Below are positions 44,041-54,250 of a DNA stretch of 64,000 bases, piece by piece. Source of the DNA: Phaonia tiefii (taxonomy: Eukaryota; Arthropoda; Insecta; Diptera; Muscidae); assembly GCA_963931995.1 (NCBI GenBank), contig OZ008371.1, forward strand, positions 51,956,255 to 52,020,254, written 5' to 3'. Position 1 is the stretch's first letter. Each line of letters opens with the position of its first letter. The notes under the pieces were generated by a model. It saw only the letters and a program-made list of their open reading frames with translations, was not told where the DNA came from and ran no database searches. The position numbers and the translations under genes are program-made.

Positions 44041-44935
44041 AAACGACTACCTGGAAGCAAATATCTGCATTGAATTCACATAAAAACAACCCAAAATATA
44101 AAAAAAATACCTGTAAACACATTGGAGCTCTTGTCATAAAGATGAAATTGTGAACATATAAAATCAAAAAAACTTCTATCAAAAAACTACCTGGAAGCAA
44201 ACATCTGCATTGAATTCACATAAAAACAACCCAAAATATAAAATAAAAATACCTGGAAACACATTGGAGCTCTTGTCATAAAGATGAAATTGAGGAAATA
44301 TAAAATCAAAAAAAACTTCTATAAAAAACTACCTGGAAGCAAACATCTGCATTGAATTCACATAAAAACAACCCAAACTATAAAACAAAATACCTGGAAA
44401 CACATTGGAGCTCTTGTCATAAAGATGAAATTGTGAACATATAAAATCAAAAAAACTTCTATCAGAAAACTACCTGGAGGCAAACATCTGCATTGAATTC
44501 ACATAAAAACAATCCAAAATATAAAAAAAAATACCTGGAAACACATTGTTGCTCTTGTCATAAAGATGGAATTGTGAACATATAAAATCAAAAAAAAAAC
44601 TTCTATCAAAAAACTACCTGGAAGCAAACATCTGCATTGAATTCACATAAAACAACCCAAAATATAAAAAAAAATACCTGTAAACACATTGGAGCTCTTG
44701 TCATAAAGATGAAATTGTGAACATATAAAATCAAAAAAACTTCTATCAAAAAACTACCTGGAAGCAAACATCTGCATTGAATTCACATAAAAACAACCCA
44801 AACTATAAAAAAATACCTGGAAACACATTGGAGCTCTTGTCATAAAGATGAAACTGTGAACATATAAAATCAAAAAAAAACTTCTATCAAAAAACTACCT
44901 GGAAGGAAATATCTGCATTGAATTCACAAGGGACG
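44041..44935 (+). repeat. Satellite-like array, 141-bp unit, about 6.3 copies
   Basis: 'ctacctggaagcaaa' recurs at about 44047, 44187, 44329, 44470, 44614, 44754 and 44895, a spacing of 140-144 bp. Each unit also contains 'catctgcattgaattcaca', 'acctggaaacacattggagc' and 'tcttgtcataaagatgaaat'. The last phrase matches the element's own arm (tagctcttgccataaaaaac at 43228 and relatives), so part of the unit was probably derived from the element. Units are about 95 percent alike. Confidence 0.93.
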
Positions 44936-44939
44936 CAGC

Positions 44940-45070
44940 ACACAATATAAAAGCGACACGACGCTCACATCGAGGCACTACACAGCGCGACGTCAACGAG
45001 AGCTCAGCGGTGCAAGTTATAAAGTGAAAGTGAAAGTAAAAAAAGTGAAAGTGCTACAGCATAATTCGCA
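44940..45070 (+). promoter_or_regulatory. TATA-containing promoter-like sequence after the satellite
   Basis: TATAAAAG at 44946 in a locally GC-richer stretch is followed by 'cgctcacatcgaggcactac' and then 'aagtgaaagtgaaagtaaaa', the look of an insect core promoter with 5' leader. Base composition differs sharply from the surroundings. No ORF follows before the right arm of the element, so it would make a non-coding or truncated transcript. It may be a captured host or LTR promoter. Confidence 0.5.
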
Positions 45071-46439
45071 CACATTGGCAACTGACAATTTCAATATGCA
45101 ATGTGAAAATATTGATTTATTTTGCTACGTTTGAATCAGATTCCTAAACGGTGTTAAGAATCATGCCTAGGAAGTTCATAGGTTCTAGAAAGTTGTTTAT
45201 TGAGATCTTAGGATCATTCTTAAAGTTGAGTATTTCCTTGAACGGTTTGCTACCTACGAACCTGAACAAGGGAAAAAAGGTCCAAAATAAATTGAATTTT
45301 TTAAAGTTTTTTTCGACTTTGACTTTGAAGATGAAGTTTTTTTTGATTTTATATGTTAACAATTTTTGTTCTTTACGAGAAGAGCCACAACTTTGTGTCA
45401 GAGAGTAGATCAAAATTCCGAACGGTTTGCAAGGTATAAGCTTGAGAAAATTATCACTTTTTTGCAAAAATGACAACGAGGGCCCATAAAAAAAACCTGG
45501 AGGACTTTGGGCAAAACTGGGAGACAGCGGTCTTTTTTTTGCTCTTTTATCACGTAGTGGTGTCCGTATATGGTTATTTTGCCATGACTCAAAAAATTAC
45601 ACACAGTGTTATTGCAGGATGATATTAGTAGGGTTACTGCTTGGTCTAAAGCAGTTCAACATTAATAAATGTTTCCATATGAATTTTCATCGTCGTCGGG
45701 ATGTAATTAATTCATCTTACAATATACCGAATTGTGACTTAGCATGAAGCATTTTAATTCTGTTTGTAATAATATTGATCTTAGTTTTTCAATAATTATT
45801 TTTAAGAAATTATTATACAATAGTATTAGGGTAATTCCATTTTAAATCAACAAAAAAAAAACGCCATTTTTGACCTTACGCTCTTAGAATTGTACAAAAA
45901 TTATCATGAATGTTCTACAGTACTAAACTAATATAAATTGAAATATTTTAGGTATCTAGCTTTTGTGGTTCCGGAAATGTGGTGCTTCGAAAACTAGAGA
46001 ATTCATTAAAAACACGCGTAAGTGGTCTGGCAATATTGGTGATATCTTCAAAACTTTTTAACGCACATGACCGAAATTGGTCTCATTTAATAGGTATTGC
46101 AAATAGCTTTAAACCTACATTTATAATTTTTTTTTGCGAAAGGTCAAAGGTCAGTGTCACACGATTTATAGTTTAGGAAGCTATATCTCAAAAACTGAAA
46201 TTTTTAAAATTCTGAAAAAAATATATGTTGATCCTAATAGTCTCTTACGCATTTTGTGCCAACAAATTTGAGTGTGCTCTTATTAGTTCCTGAGATATAG
46301 ACAGTAATGTGAAATTGTTTGAACTATTTTAATACTATTTTTTTTGTATTATTCATTCTTCACTTTATTTCTCCGTTCAACAACAGCAACAGACACATGT
46401 ACATACATACATTGTTATGTTAGTAAATACGATATACAA

Positions 46440-46600
46440 GTTGACACAATTTCAAGCCGACGATTTTCTGGATTCACTTTGCGAAAAATTATTCACACTT
46501 TTGCCTCACTCATTTATCGCAAAGGAACACGCAGCTTTTTTGAATGCAAAAAAAGAATTGCTTGGAGAGCATGAGTACATTGCAATACATTGCAATTGAG
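46440..46600 (+). repeat. Duplicated internal segment of the transposase gene
   Basis: This stretch (DDFLDSLCEKLFTLLPHSFI, then KELLGEHEYIAIHCN) is a direct copy of 47440-47580 with about ten differences. It sits upstream of the gene's start, where it has no place in the normal order, so it is a partial internal duplication. Confidence 0.85.
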
Positions 46601-48271
46601 ATTGAGTACTTGTATAAAAAAAAAATTTTTCCCAGATTTACCAACTGATCCTACAGTTTCCCATGTTTGTCCAGAATCAGAAACAGTTCAGCAATTAAAG
46701 GAAAAATTCAAATGTACTCAAAAGAATAGCGAAAAAATTCAGTTGTTAACCCTTTTACCAACAAGCTGGACATTGCAGAAAATGGTACAGGAGTTTGAAA
46801 TTTCCGACTGTATGGCTCGGAAGGTAAAAAAATTAGTTGAGGAAAAAGGTATACTGAGTAGTCCCAACAACAAACCAAAAAATGTTTTATCATCGGAAGT
46901 TGTGGAAGCTGTTAAAATCTTTTATGAACACGCTGACGTCAGCAGATGCATGCCAGGTTATAAAGATTCTGTTTCTATGTTTGAGAATGGTGTGAAAATA
47001 AAAAAAAACTAAAAGGTTGCTGCTTGGAAATTTACGTGAAATGTATGCATTGTTTAAAGAAAAACATGAAGGAATGAAAATTGGTCTTTCTAAATTTTGT
47101 GAGCTTCGTCCGAAAAATGTTGTGTTGGTCAATGCCAGTGGAACTCACAATATCTGCGTGTGCACAAAACACCAAAACGTAAAATTAATGATACACTCCT
47201 TGAACTTAAAAAAATTAACAGAAGGCTTAGAAGATTTCCACCTTGAAACGTACAAAGATTGGTTTGAGAAAATCAGGTGCAATCCTTCGACCCCCAAATG
47301 CTATTTAGCTAAATGTAAGGACTGTCCTGGAGTAGAGCAGCTCAAGCAAAAACTTGTTGAATTATTAGAAACAAATCATGTTGATGAAATTACATTTAAA
47401 CAATGGACTTGTGTGGATAGAGACTCATTAGAAACAATGGTAAAGCAGGCCGACGATTTTCTGGATTCACTTTGCGAAAAATTATTGACACTTTTGCCTC
47501 ACTCGTTCATCGCAAAGGAACAAGCTGCTTTTTGAATGCAAAAAAAAGCATTGCTTGGAGAACATGAATACATTGCAATATATAATTTTTCGCAAAATGC
47601 ATCGTTTTTTGTTCAGGACTGTTCACAAGGATTTCATTGGAACAACAGCCAAGCTACTTTATATACGATTTCTATATATTACAAATGTAATGGCCAGTTA
47701 GAGCACACCAATTACATAGTTATATCTAATTGTCTTATCCACAACACAGTTGCAGTACACTTGTTCCATCGCCATATGATAATGTTTCTACAAAATAAGT
47801 TTTGTTCAACACCACGAAAAATTTCTTATTTTTCAGATGGCTCAGCCCCTCAATTTAAGAATATAAAAAATTTTGTTAATTTATGTCATCATGAAGATGA
47901 TTTTGGGTTTCCAGCCGAATGGCATTTTTTTTGCCACAAGCCATGAAAAAGGTCCTAGCGATGGTCTTGGTGGAACCGTAAAGAGAGAAGCTCGCCGAGC
48001 CAGTTTGCAACGTCCAATACAGGACCAAATTACTACCCCGCTTCAATTGTATGAGTGGTGCCGTGAACATCTTTTAAATTGTAATTTTGTATTTTTAACA
48101 GAGGAAGATTATAAAGCAGAAGAAGAGTTTCTTAAAAACAGGTATATTGGCTTGAGAACTATACCAGGAACACAAAAATTCCACTATTTTGTTCCAGAAG
48201 GAAATTCAAAACTTATAGTTAAATTGTTCGCCGAAGACCGGGAATTTTTAATTGAAAATATTTACAATTAA
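46600..48271 (+). pseudogene. Transposase-like protein with SDG and GPSDG motifs, frameshifted
   Basis: Segments in order: SHVCPESETVQQLKEKFKCT and WTLQKMVQEFEISDCMARKV (46640-47010); MLLGNLREMYALFKEKHEGM with the Cys cluster THNICVCTKHQ..CYLAKCKDC (47017-47535); the core (47536-47946) with ISYFSDGSAPQFKNIKNFVN; and FFATSHEKGPSDGLGGTVKR to the stop at 48271. The SDG Asp and GPSDG Asp are plausible catalytic residues; the first would be expected at IYNFSQN, where relatives as I recall have Asp-Phe. A T lost and an A gained near 47530-47545 create a stop and then restore the frame. The family is common in animals but poorly characterised. Confidence 0.77.
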
Positions 48272-48990
48272 TTAATCGCCTACATTTGTAATACAAATAT
48301 GTAAAATAAATATTTCTTACTTTGAACTATTTTTGTCTAAATAAATATTTGTATTTAAAACCAACCAAATAAATTCAAAAACAAAAATGTTTAAAAAAAA
48401 GTACAAAATTTTTTCAAACAATTTCACATTATTGTCTATATCTCCGGAACTAATAAGAGCACACTCAAAGTTTTTGGCACAAAATGCGTAAGAGACTATT
48501 AGGATCAACATATATTTTTTTCACAATTTTAAAAATTTCACTTTTTGAGATATACCTTCCCAAACTTTAAATCATGTGACAGTGACCTTTGACCTCTCAC
48601 AAAAAAAAATTAAGCTAAAAGCAGTTTTAAAGCTATTCTCAATACCTTTAAAATGAGATCAATCTTGACCCTGAGTGTTAAAAACTTTTGAAGATATAAA
48701 TGATAATGGCAGACCCTTATAAGTGTTTTTAATGATTTTTTCATTTTTTGACGCGCTATATCTCAGGAACAACAGATGCTGGAACTCCAAAATTTTGCAT
48801 TTGTCTTATTTAAGTAAGGTGCAAAAAGTCAACTAACTTTCAAAAGATTCAAAGGTGGTCGGGTAAATCCGTTCGTCGGTTATAAAAATTTTAACCCATT
48901 ACATAAAATTGTATTATTATGATATGCTCGTCAGTATGGATGTTTTCCATAGACTATAATAAATAAATAAATAAATAATAATAGAAATCA

Positions 48991-50285
48991 TATTCCCAGT
49001 ACCATTAACAGATATTTGAGCAAATATTTAGTATGACTATAAAATGCATCAAGTTTACTTATAGTTTAAACCCATAACATTTAAAAACCCATATCCTTAA
49101 TCCAAAAACCAAAGAATCCAAATCCAAAGAATTAAAAATGTAATTACACTTTTTCATAAATTAATGAAATTCTAACGTTTATTGATATTAATCATACGTC
49201 CAGTATGATAAGTACACATTCAAATATAAAATTTACTGCAAACTGACAAAATTTAAATCGTGTTTCTAATTACACTGCCCCATTGTAAATCACAATTTGC
49301 ATAATAATATGCTATTTTTTCAAGTAAAATTCATTTAGATATAGTCATTCTGTTATCCAATAATAGTCAGATTCCGGAAACTGATTTATATTATTTTAAC
49401 TGTGACCAACCATAATTTAAGTATAGTCAAACTTTGTTGAATTGTTTACGGATTTTTATTCCGTTTATATATTGTTAATGTTTCGCTTCAAGCTAAAATT
49501 TTACGTTTTATTAAGGGAATTCCTTCTAAGACTTTCGTTTAGGTTGTCTAAATTAAATTTACAGTGATGGGCCCTAAACGAGGCCGAGAACAAATTGAAG
49601 AAATTCAAAGGTCTTAATCGGATAATATTCTATTTGGTTCACCTAAACTTCTGTACTGCTCATTAACTTCCCCCTATTTCTCTCGTGATGACATCAAAGG
49701 ATAACTTAATAACAGAAAGGCCCCATAGCGTTTTACACTACACTGAACTATAAATTGTTTTACAATACAATAAAGTTAAACAACAGGGAATTTTACCCCA
49801 TCGAAATAAACAACAACGAGCTTTAGCACCCCTAAAAACCCCACTACAATGAAGAGGAGCACCCACAAAAAAACGATATGAGGGAAACCAATAAGGGAAG
49901 CACGTACACACAAATATCCGAAACATCACTTTGGAGGTTACGCTCGACTTGTACGTATGTATTTATGCGGTTGATTACCCTTGTAGTTTGTAAGTGTGTA
50001 TGAAAAATATGACCCTATGTACACACACATACAGACATTCAAGTTTTTATGGCATTTTAACTCAAATGCACACAACCAAACATGTGTACTATATCTCGTA
50101 AAAGATTATTGGATATGTCTTTCGTTGTGTTATTTTATTCTTTTTGGGTTAGAGTTCACTTCACCATACCCTCTTTGTATTCCTGAAAGGCACCTGTTGG
50201 AGAGTGGCGATGTGGAATTGGGACGTCAGAAAAAATACTCCCCAAAATTTAAGTTGCAAAAAATTTCACGCCCTATGAACACTTT
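48991..50285. other. Unassigned sequence
   Basis: No gene recognised. A small frame at 49567 (MGPKRGREQIEEIQR) is followed by a stop. GC-richer text near 49770-49930 shows no family features. Confidence 0.35.
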
Positions 50286-50575
50286 ATAAATAAATGGTTT
50301 CCCGTCACATCCCATGAAGGGATTAGGGACAGATTCTCACAAACCAGTGAGGTGTGCGCGTTCTAGTTTTATACTCACTGATTGGGACCTACAGTTTTAC
50401 GCCGGTTCCGAACGGTATTTTGAGAAGCTTTTTCATGGCTAAATACTCAATAGTATCGCCGTCGGTAAGCGAGGTGACCGCCGTCGAAAGAAATTTAAGG
50501 TGGTCAGAGCAGGGATCGAACCCACGTTCCCATACACAACAGCAGCGCATACTACCATTGCACCACCAACGGCCA
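50286..50575 (-). mobile_element. tRNA-derived SINE copy 5
   Basis: Complete on the minus strand: head TGGCCGTTGGTGGTGCAATG, a slightly altered box B (GGTTCGATCCC), the body, and an A/T tail at 50286. One of the less diverged copies. Confidence 0.9.
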
Positions 50576-50679
50576 CAACTCTTTGGTCGTATATATATTC
50601 GTCTCGCTTTAGCGTCGCATTATTTGAACACGCTGAAGAAAAGGGCCTCTGAAACATATTCTCCCAAAAATATTTTGCC

Positions 50680-50920
50680 GGAACTATGTATATGTTTGGA
50701 ACACATTGCAAACATTCATATGTTTCAAAGTCCCAAACACAATTGTATTTAAATGCAAACATTAGAATGTTTACTCGCAAACATGTTTGCTTTTACGTGG
50801 AAACATATGCGTGCTTCATACCAAACATCCACATACTTATATAGAAGCATTCGTGTGTTTCCTCGCAAACCTCTATGTACTTACGTGAAAATATGTTCGT
50901 GGTTCCTCCCAAACATAATA
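50680..50920. repeat. Degenerate AAACATATG/CAAACAT-rich repeat
   Basis: The words 'caaacat', 'catatgtttc' and 'tcgcaaacatgtttg' recur every 20-30 bp. A weaker version is at 39400-39550. Probably a decayed tandem array. Confidence 0.5.
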
Positions 50921-51631
50921 GAACAAATTATTATAAATAATTTTGCAAATATAAATCTAAATTTTTAATGAATTATAAAAATTGTACATTTTTAATTAAA
51001 AAACATCATGTGGGGTGTCAGGGGACACCCGGTTGGAATGAAGTTCCTTTCGCTATATATTATGTACTAGTTAGTTCCAACATGCCTAAGGCACCCGTCG
51101 AAAAATACCATAATTTAAATGGATCCTTTAGAAAAGATACATTTTGTAAAATGATAAACTTTTTTGAAAAATTTTTTTTGTCTACAATGTAATTTTAGTA
51201 TATTTTTAGGTACTTTCTGAAAGAATATGTATTATATTTTCCCGAAAAGGTTCTTTTTTAAAGAGAGGTACTTCTTTTATTAACAGCTAATGTTTTTTTA
51301 TAAGAAAAAGTTATATTTGTTAGAAGAAGTACTTTCTGTAAGAAAAAGCCATAAGTGTATGAATTTTTTTACAATGATGTACTTTTTTTAAGAACAGGTA
51401 CTTTTTAACGAACTGGTACTCTTTTTAGGAAAAACTTTTTTTACGAAAATGTACTTATTTTCAGAAAGGCTACTTATCTCAAGAACTGAAAAGAAAATGT
51501 ATTATTTTATTTTTAAGAAAAGGTACTCTTAAGAAAAGGTATGTTGCTGAATAAAATGTATTTTATGAAGAAAAGGTTTGTTTAAGAAATGGGAATTTTT
51601 TAGAATTTGTAGTAGGCAAATTTTTAAGAGT

Positions 51632-51917
51632 GGCCGTAGTGTGCGCGCCTTGTGTACATGAGATCCTGGGTTCGATCCCTGCCTTAACCTTGACCTTAAA
51701 ATTTCTTTCGGCGGCGGTCACCTCGCATAGTGACGACGACACTATCGAGTATCTAGCCATGAAAAAGCTTCTCAAAATACCGTTCGGAATCGGTGTAAAA
51801 CTGTAGGTCCCAATCAGTGAGTGAAAACTGGAAAGCGCACAGCTCAGTGATTGTGAGAAGTTCTCCCCAGTCCCTTCATGTGATGTAATGGGAACCCATT
51901 TATTTTTTATTTTAAAA
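51632..51917 (+). mobile_element. tRNA-derived SINE copy 6, in the foldback arm
   Basis: Head GGCCGTAGTGTGCGCGCC lacks the usual GGTGGTGCAATGG, so box A is partly deleted; box B is GGTTCGATCCC. The body and A/T tail are normal. TTTTAAGAGT occurs on both sides (51622-51631 and 51918-51927) as target duplication, and shows the insertion was into the foldback's repeat array. Confidence 0.9.
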
Positions 51918-52220
51918 TTTTAAGAGTAGGTACTTATCTCAAGAGTAGTTATTCTGTTTCAGAAAAAATGTACTCTTGAAAGAAAATGTAGTTTTTTAGA
52001 AAAGGCAATTTGTTGTAACAAAATGTACTTTTTTAAGAAAAGGTACTTATTTAAAAAATACTCTTTTTAAGAAAAGGTACGTTTTGGAAGAAAATTTCCT
52101 TTTTTTTAAGCAAATGTACTTCTTTAAAACAAGGTATTTTTTCAAGAAAAGGTACTTTGTTTATTAATATGAATAGGAGTTTTTTTGAGAACATTTACTT
52201 TTTGTAAGAAAATACACTTA

Positions 52221-53130
52221 CGAGGCTGATCAATAAGCCCGAACCTTTTTTAATGAAACACAGTTTTTTTTACAAAAAAAATCATTTTTCAACATAATCT
52301 CCATTTAGCTCAATGCACTTAGTCCAACGTTTCTCCAATTTTTGTATCCATTCCAGAAAATAGGATTTTTCGAGGTCCACAACATAGGAATTTTTTAGAT
52401 CAATAACTTCCGCGTTGAAGCTAAATCTATTTCCACCGAATCATTTCTTTAGGATTAGAAATGGGAAATAGTCACTGGGGCCGAAATCTGGAGAATATGG
52501 TGGATGAGGTCCCAATTTGCAGTCCAGTTCATGCAATTTTTCCATTGAGACTACACACGCGCGCACCCTTACGTTTATAGCCTATTGAGAGCATACGCGG
52601 CACCCATTTTTTAGACAGCTTTCTTAAACCCAACTGTTCATTTAAAATCAAAACCACACTGCCATTTGAAATGCCTATGGCATCAACAATCTCACACACT
52701 TTTACTCTTCGATCGGCCAATACCATATCGTGGATTTTTTTTGAAATTTTCGGGTGTATTGACCTCAATTAGCTGTCCACAATGTTCACCATCATTTGCA
52801 CTTGTGCGATCACAACGAAAGGGAGTAAATTACTTTTGTACAATTGAAATCGATGGCGCAGAGTCGTCCCCATAGTATTTATCAAGCTTTTCCTTGGTTT
52901 GATTGACGCTTTTTTCGCAAAAAATAATGTTAAATATGACCTCGAAATGCACTTTTTCTATTTTTCAAAAAATGCACGAGGTTTTATGTTTTGAACAGCT
53001 GTTAAACGCAAAGTAAATGACGGAACTTGCTCAATATTTGACAGTAGTCTCCAACAGGCGGTACTTCATGGCAGCAGTGTTGGATTTCATATAACCACGA
53101 GGGAAGTTCGAAAAATTACCAACCGCCCTC
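52221..53130 (-). mobile_element. DD34D mariner (vertumnana/mauritiana-like), internally deleted
   Basis: Starts CGAGGCTGATCAATAAGCCC after TA and ends ..ATTACCAACCGCCCTC before TA; the ends are inverted with several changes. 910 bp, against about 1.3 kb for complete mariners. It lies in the foldback's left array. Confidence 0.84.
52290..52960 (-). pseudogene. Mariner transposase, N- and C-terminal parts only
   Basis: On the minus strand the N-terminal part reads IVQKWFTLFRCDRTSANDGE and HDMVLADRRVKVCEIVDAIG then LGLRKLSKKWVPRML (the conserved WVPR/L linker motif), open at 52529-52768. It then jumps toward EKRWTKCIELNGDYVEK near 52290-52340, the usual mariner C-terminus. The catalytic middle (DD34D) is mostly absent or unrecognisable, so the copy is inactive. 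Confidence 0.82.
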
Positions 53131-53539
53131 TATTTAAGAAAATGTTCCTTTTTTAAATTTGCCTCACTTTGAATTTTCAAAATTTACTTTTTATTGGGTT
53201 CAAACCCACAATATATACTAAATAATGGTTACAGGCTCCACCTAGAAAACTTCCCATTAAACAAGAAATGTCCCAACATATGTGAGACATCTAATTAGTC
53301 TAGACACAAACCAAAGCAAAGATGCCAAATATTGTTGATAATAGTGGGTATTAGCAAAATAGTGTTAAAACAAATGTTATTTATTCAAAAATTAAATTGT
53401 TAGAGCGTTTCGTCGTATTTTTAATTAATTTTATTTTTTGCTTAATTTTTTTTCATTTAGCCCCCACCATCCTGCAACGTGCAATAAGGAACTTCGTTTA
53501 TAAAATTTTCCCAAAACTAGTGCTTCAAGTATTTTTTTT

Positions 53540-54250
53540 TTATGTTTCCTTTAAATAATCTTCAATATGTTTCCTCCACTTATCCTTAACAATAACATAG
53601 ACAATTTGTTATGAAGAGAATTGCAAATATTAATAAACTAATCTGTAAATAGAAGAAATGTCATTCAACAGTATGACGATTCACCCAAAGATCACATAGT
53701 TTCATTGATGGGGTTTCAGGTGTACAAGGATGTAATGGCAAAAGGACAACCAGCTGTCATACGAATAAGTTAGAACACAGCATGGTACATTATCTTCGTT
53801 ACAGGACATGTTAGTGGCATATGATCAACAAAAGACTACTGGGTGCCAGAGATGTTTAACAGGTGGATATGAAAATTTAAATAATCAACAGGAAATGTGT
53901 AAAAAATTACAGCAAATATATTCGATATGATAAGGTACATACAACTAGAGATAAAAAAAAAATGTTTTCAAACAACCCAATAAATTGTATTATTTTATGA
54001 GATATTTCTTATTTTTAGGAGGATATAAATAATTAAATATAAAAATAATATTCAAAATATAAATATAAATATAAATTTCAAAAATTTACGAGTACTTCGA
54101 AGGATAGGAAGGAGTTGATAACAACAATTCCATGGTGGGACATAATTCTCGGATGGCCTGAAATAGGGTTTGAGGACAACAGAAAAGTCAACATCATACT
54201 AATACTCAAACTGTGCGTTAGTTTTTCTCAAATATTTGGAATGTTGAAAG
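53540..54250. other. Unpaired centre of the giant foldback
   Basis: About 700 bp not matched between the arms. One frame at 53670-53765 reads YDDSPKDHIVSLMGFQVYKD and continues VMAKGQPAVIRIS to a stop; it looks protein-like but I know no family. Foldback elements sometimes carry a gene at this place, so it could be a gene relic. Confidence 0.4.

Larger units (their letters stand above)
43012..45608. mobile_element. Large CACAGTG-family element, 2.6 kb, TTA target duplication
   Basis: CACAGTGCAACACGAAAAAA at 43012 and the complement ending CACAGTG at 45608 start arms of about 330 bp that stay alignable through 'gttttttttgattttatatg'. TTA flanks both sides (43009-43011, 45609-45611), and removing element plus one TTA restores the LINE codons VI-L-LQDD. 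The interior has a segment shared (inverted) with 30380-30700, a 141-bp satellite and a promoter-like sequence, but no transposase. PIF/Harbinger-type mobilisation is inferred from the TTA. Confidence 0.9.
45829..48897 (+). mobile_element. Unclassified DDE transposon, 3.07 kb, 4-bp target duplication ATTA
   Basis: Ends GGGTAATTCC (45829) and ..TTTTAACCC (48897) with ATTA directly outside (45825-45828 and 48898-48901). Non-coding terminal regions of about 530 and 600 bp share inverted blocks such as 'gatcctaatagtctcttacg' and 'gctcttattagttcc'. The interior encodes a transposase-like protein. An ORF-less derivative is at 4299-5239. The four-base duplication would fit Sola-type elements, but the assignment is not secure. 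Confidence 0.83.
40925..48990 (+). mobile_element. LINE interrupted by three DNA transposons
   Basis: LINE coding text runs in four pieces: about 40925-41275, 42219-43011, 45609-45828 and 48898-48990. Before the first insertion one frame reads VYKLPWHTKGLKKLKNQKN and another YNESLKVNPKQFFTFIRSKR then IPSCVTY. After it, NNVVSNYIQDSVNLFKDFFH continues. The RT is at 42580-43011. The last piece ends in (aaat)n at 48955-48985, a LINE-type tail. The insertions are a DD41D mariner, a CACAGTG element and a DDE element. Confidence 0.85.

Noticed and set aside
44041..44935. CRISPR-like array
   Set aside because: Repeats are contiguous 141-bp units without spacers, and the context is eukaryotic transposon DNA.
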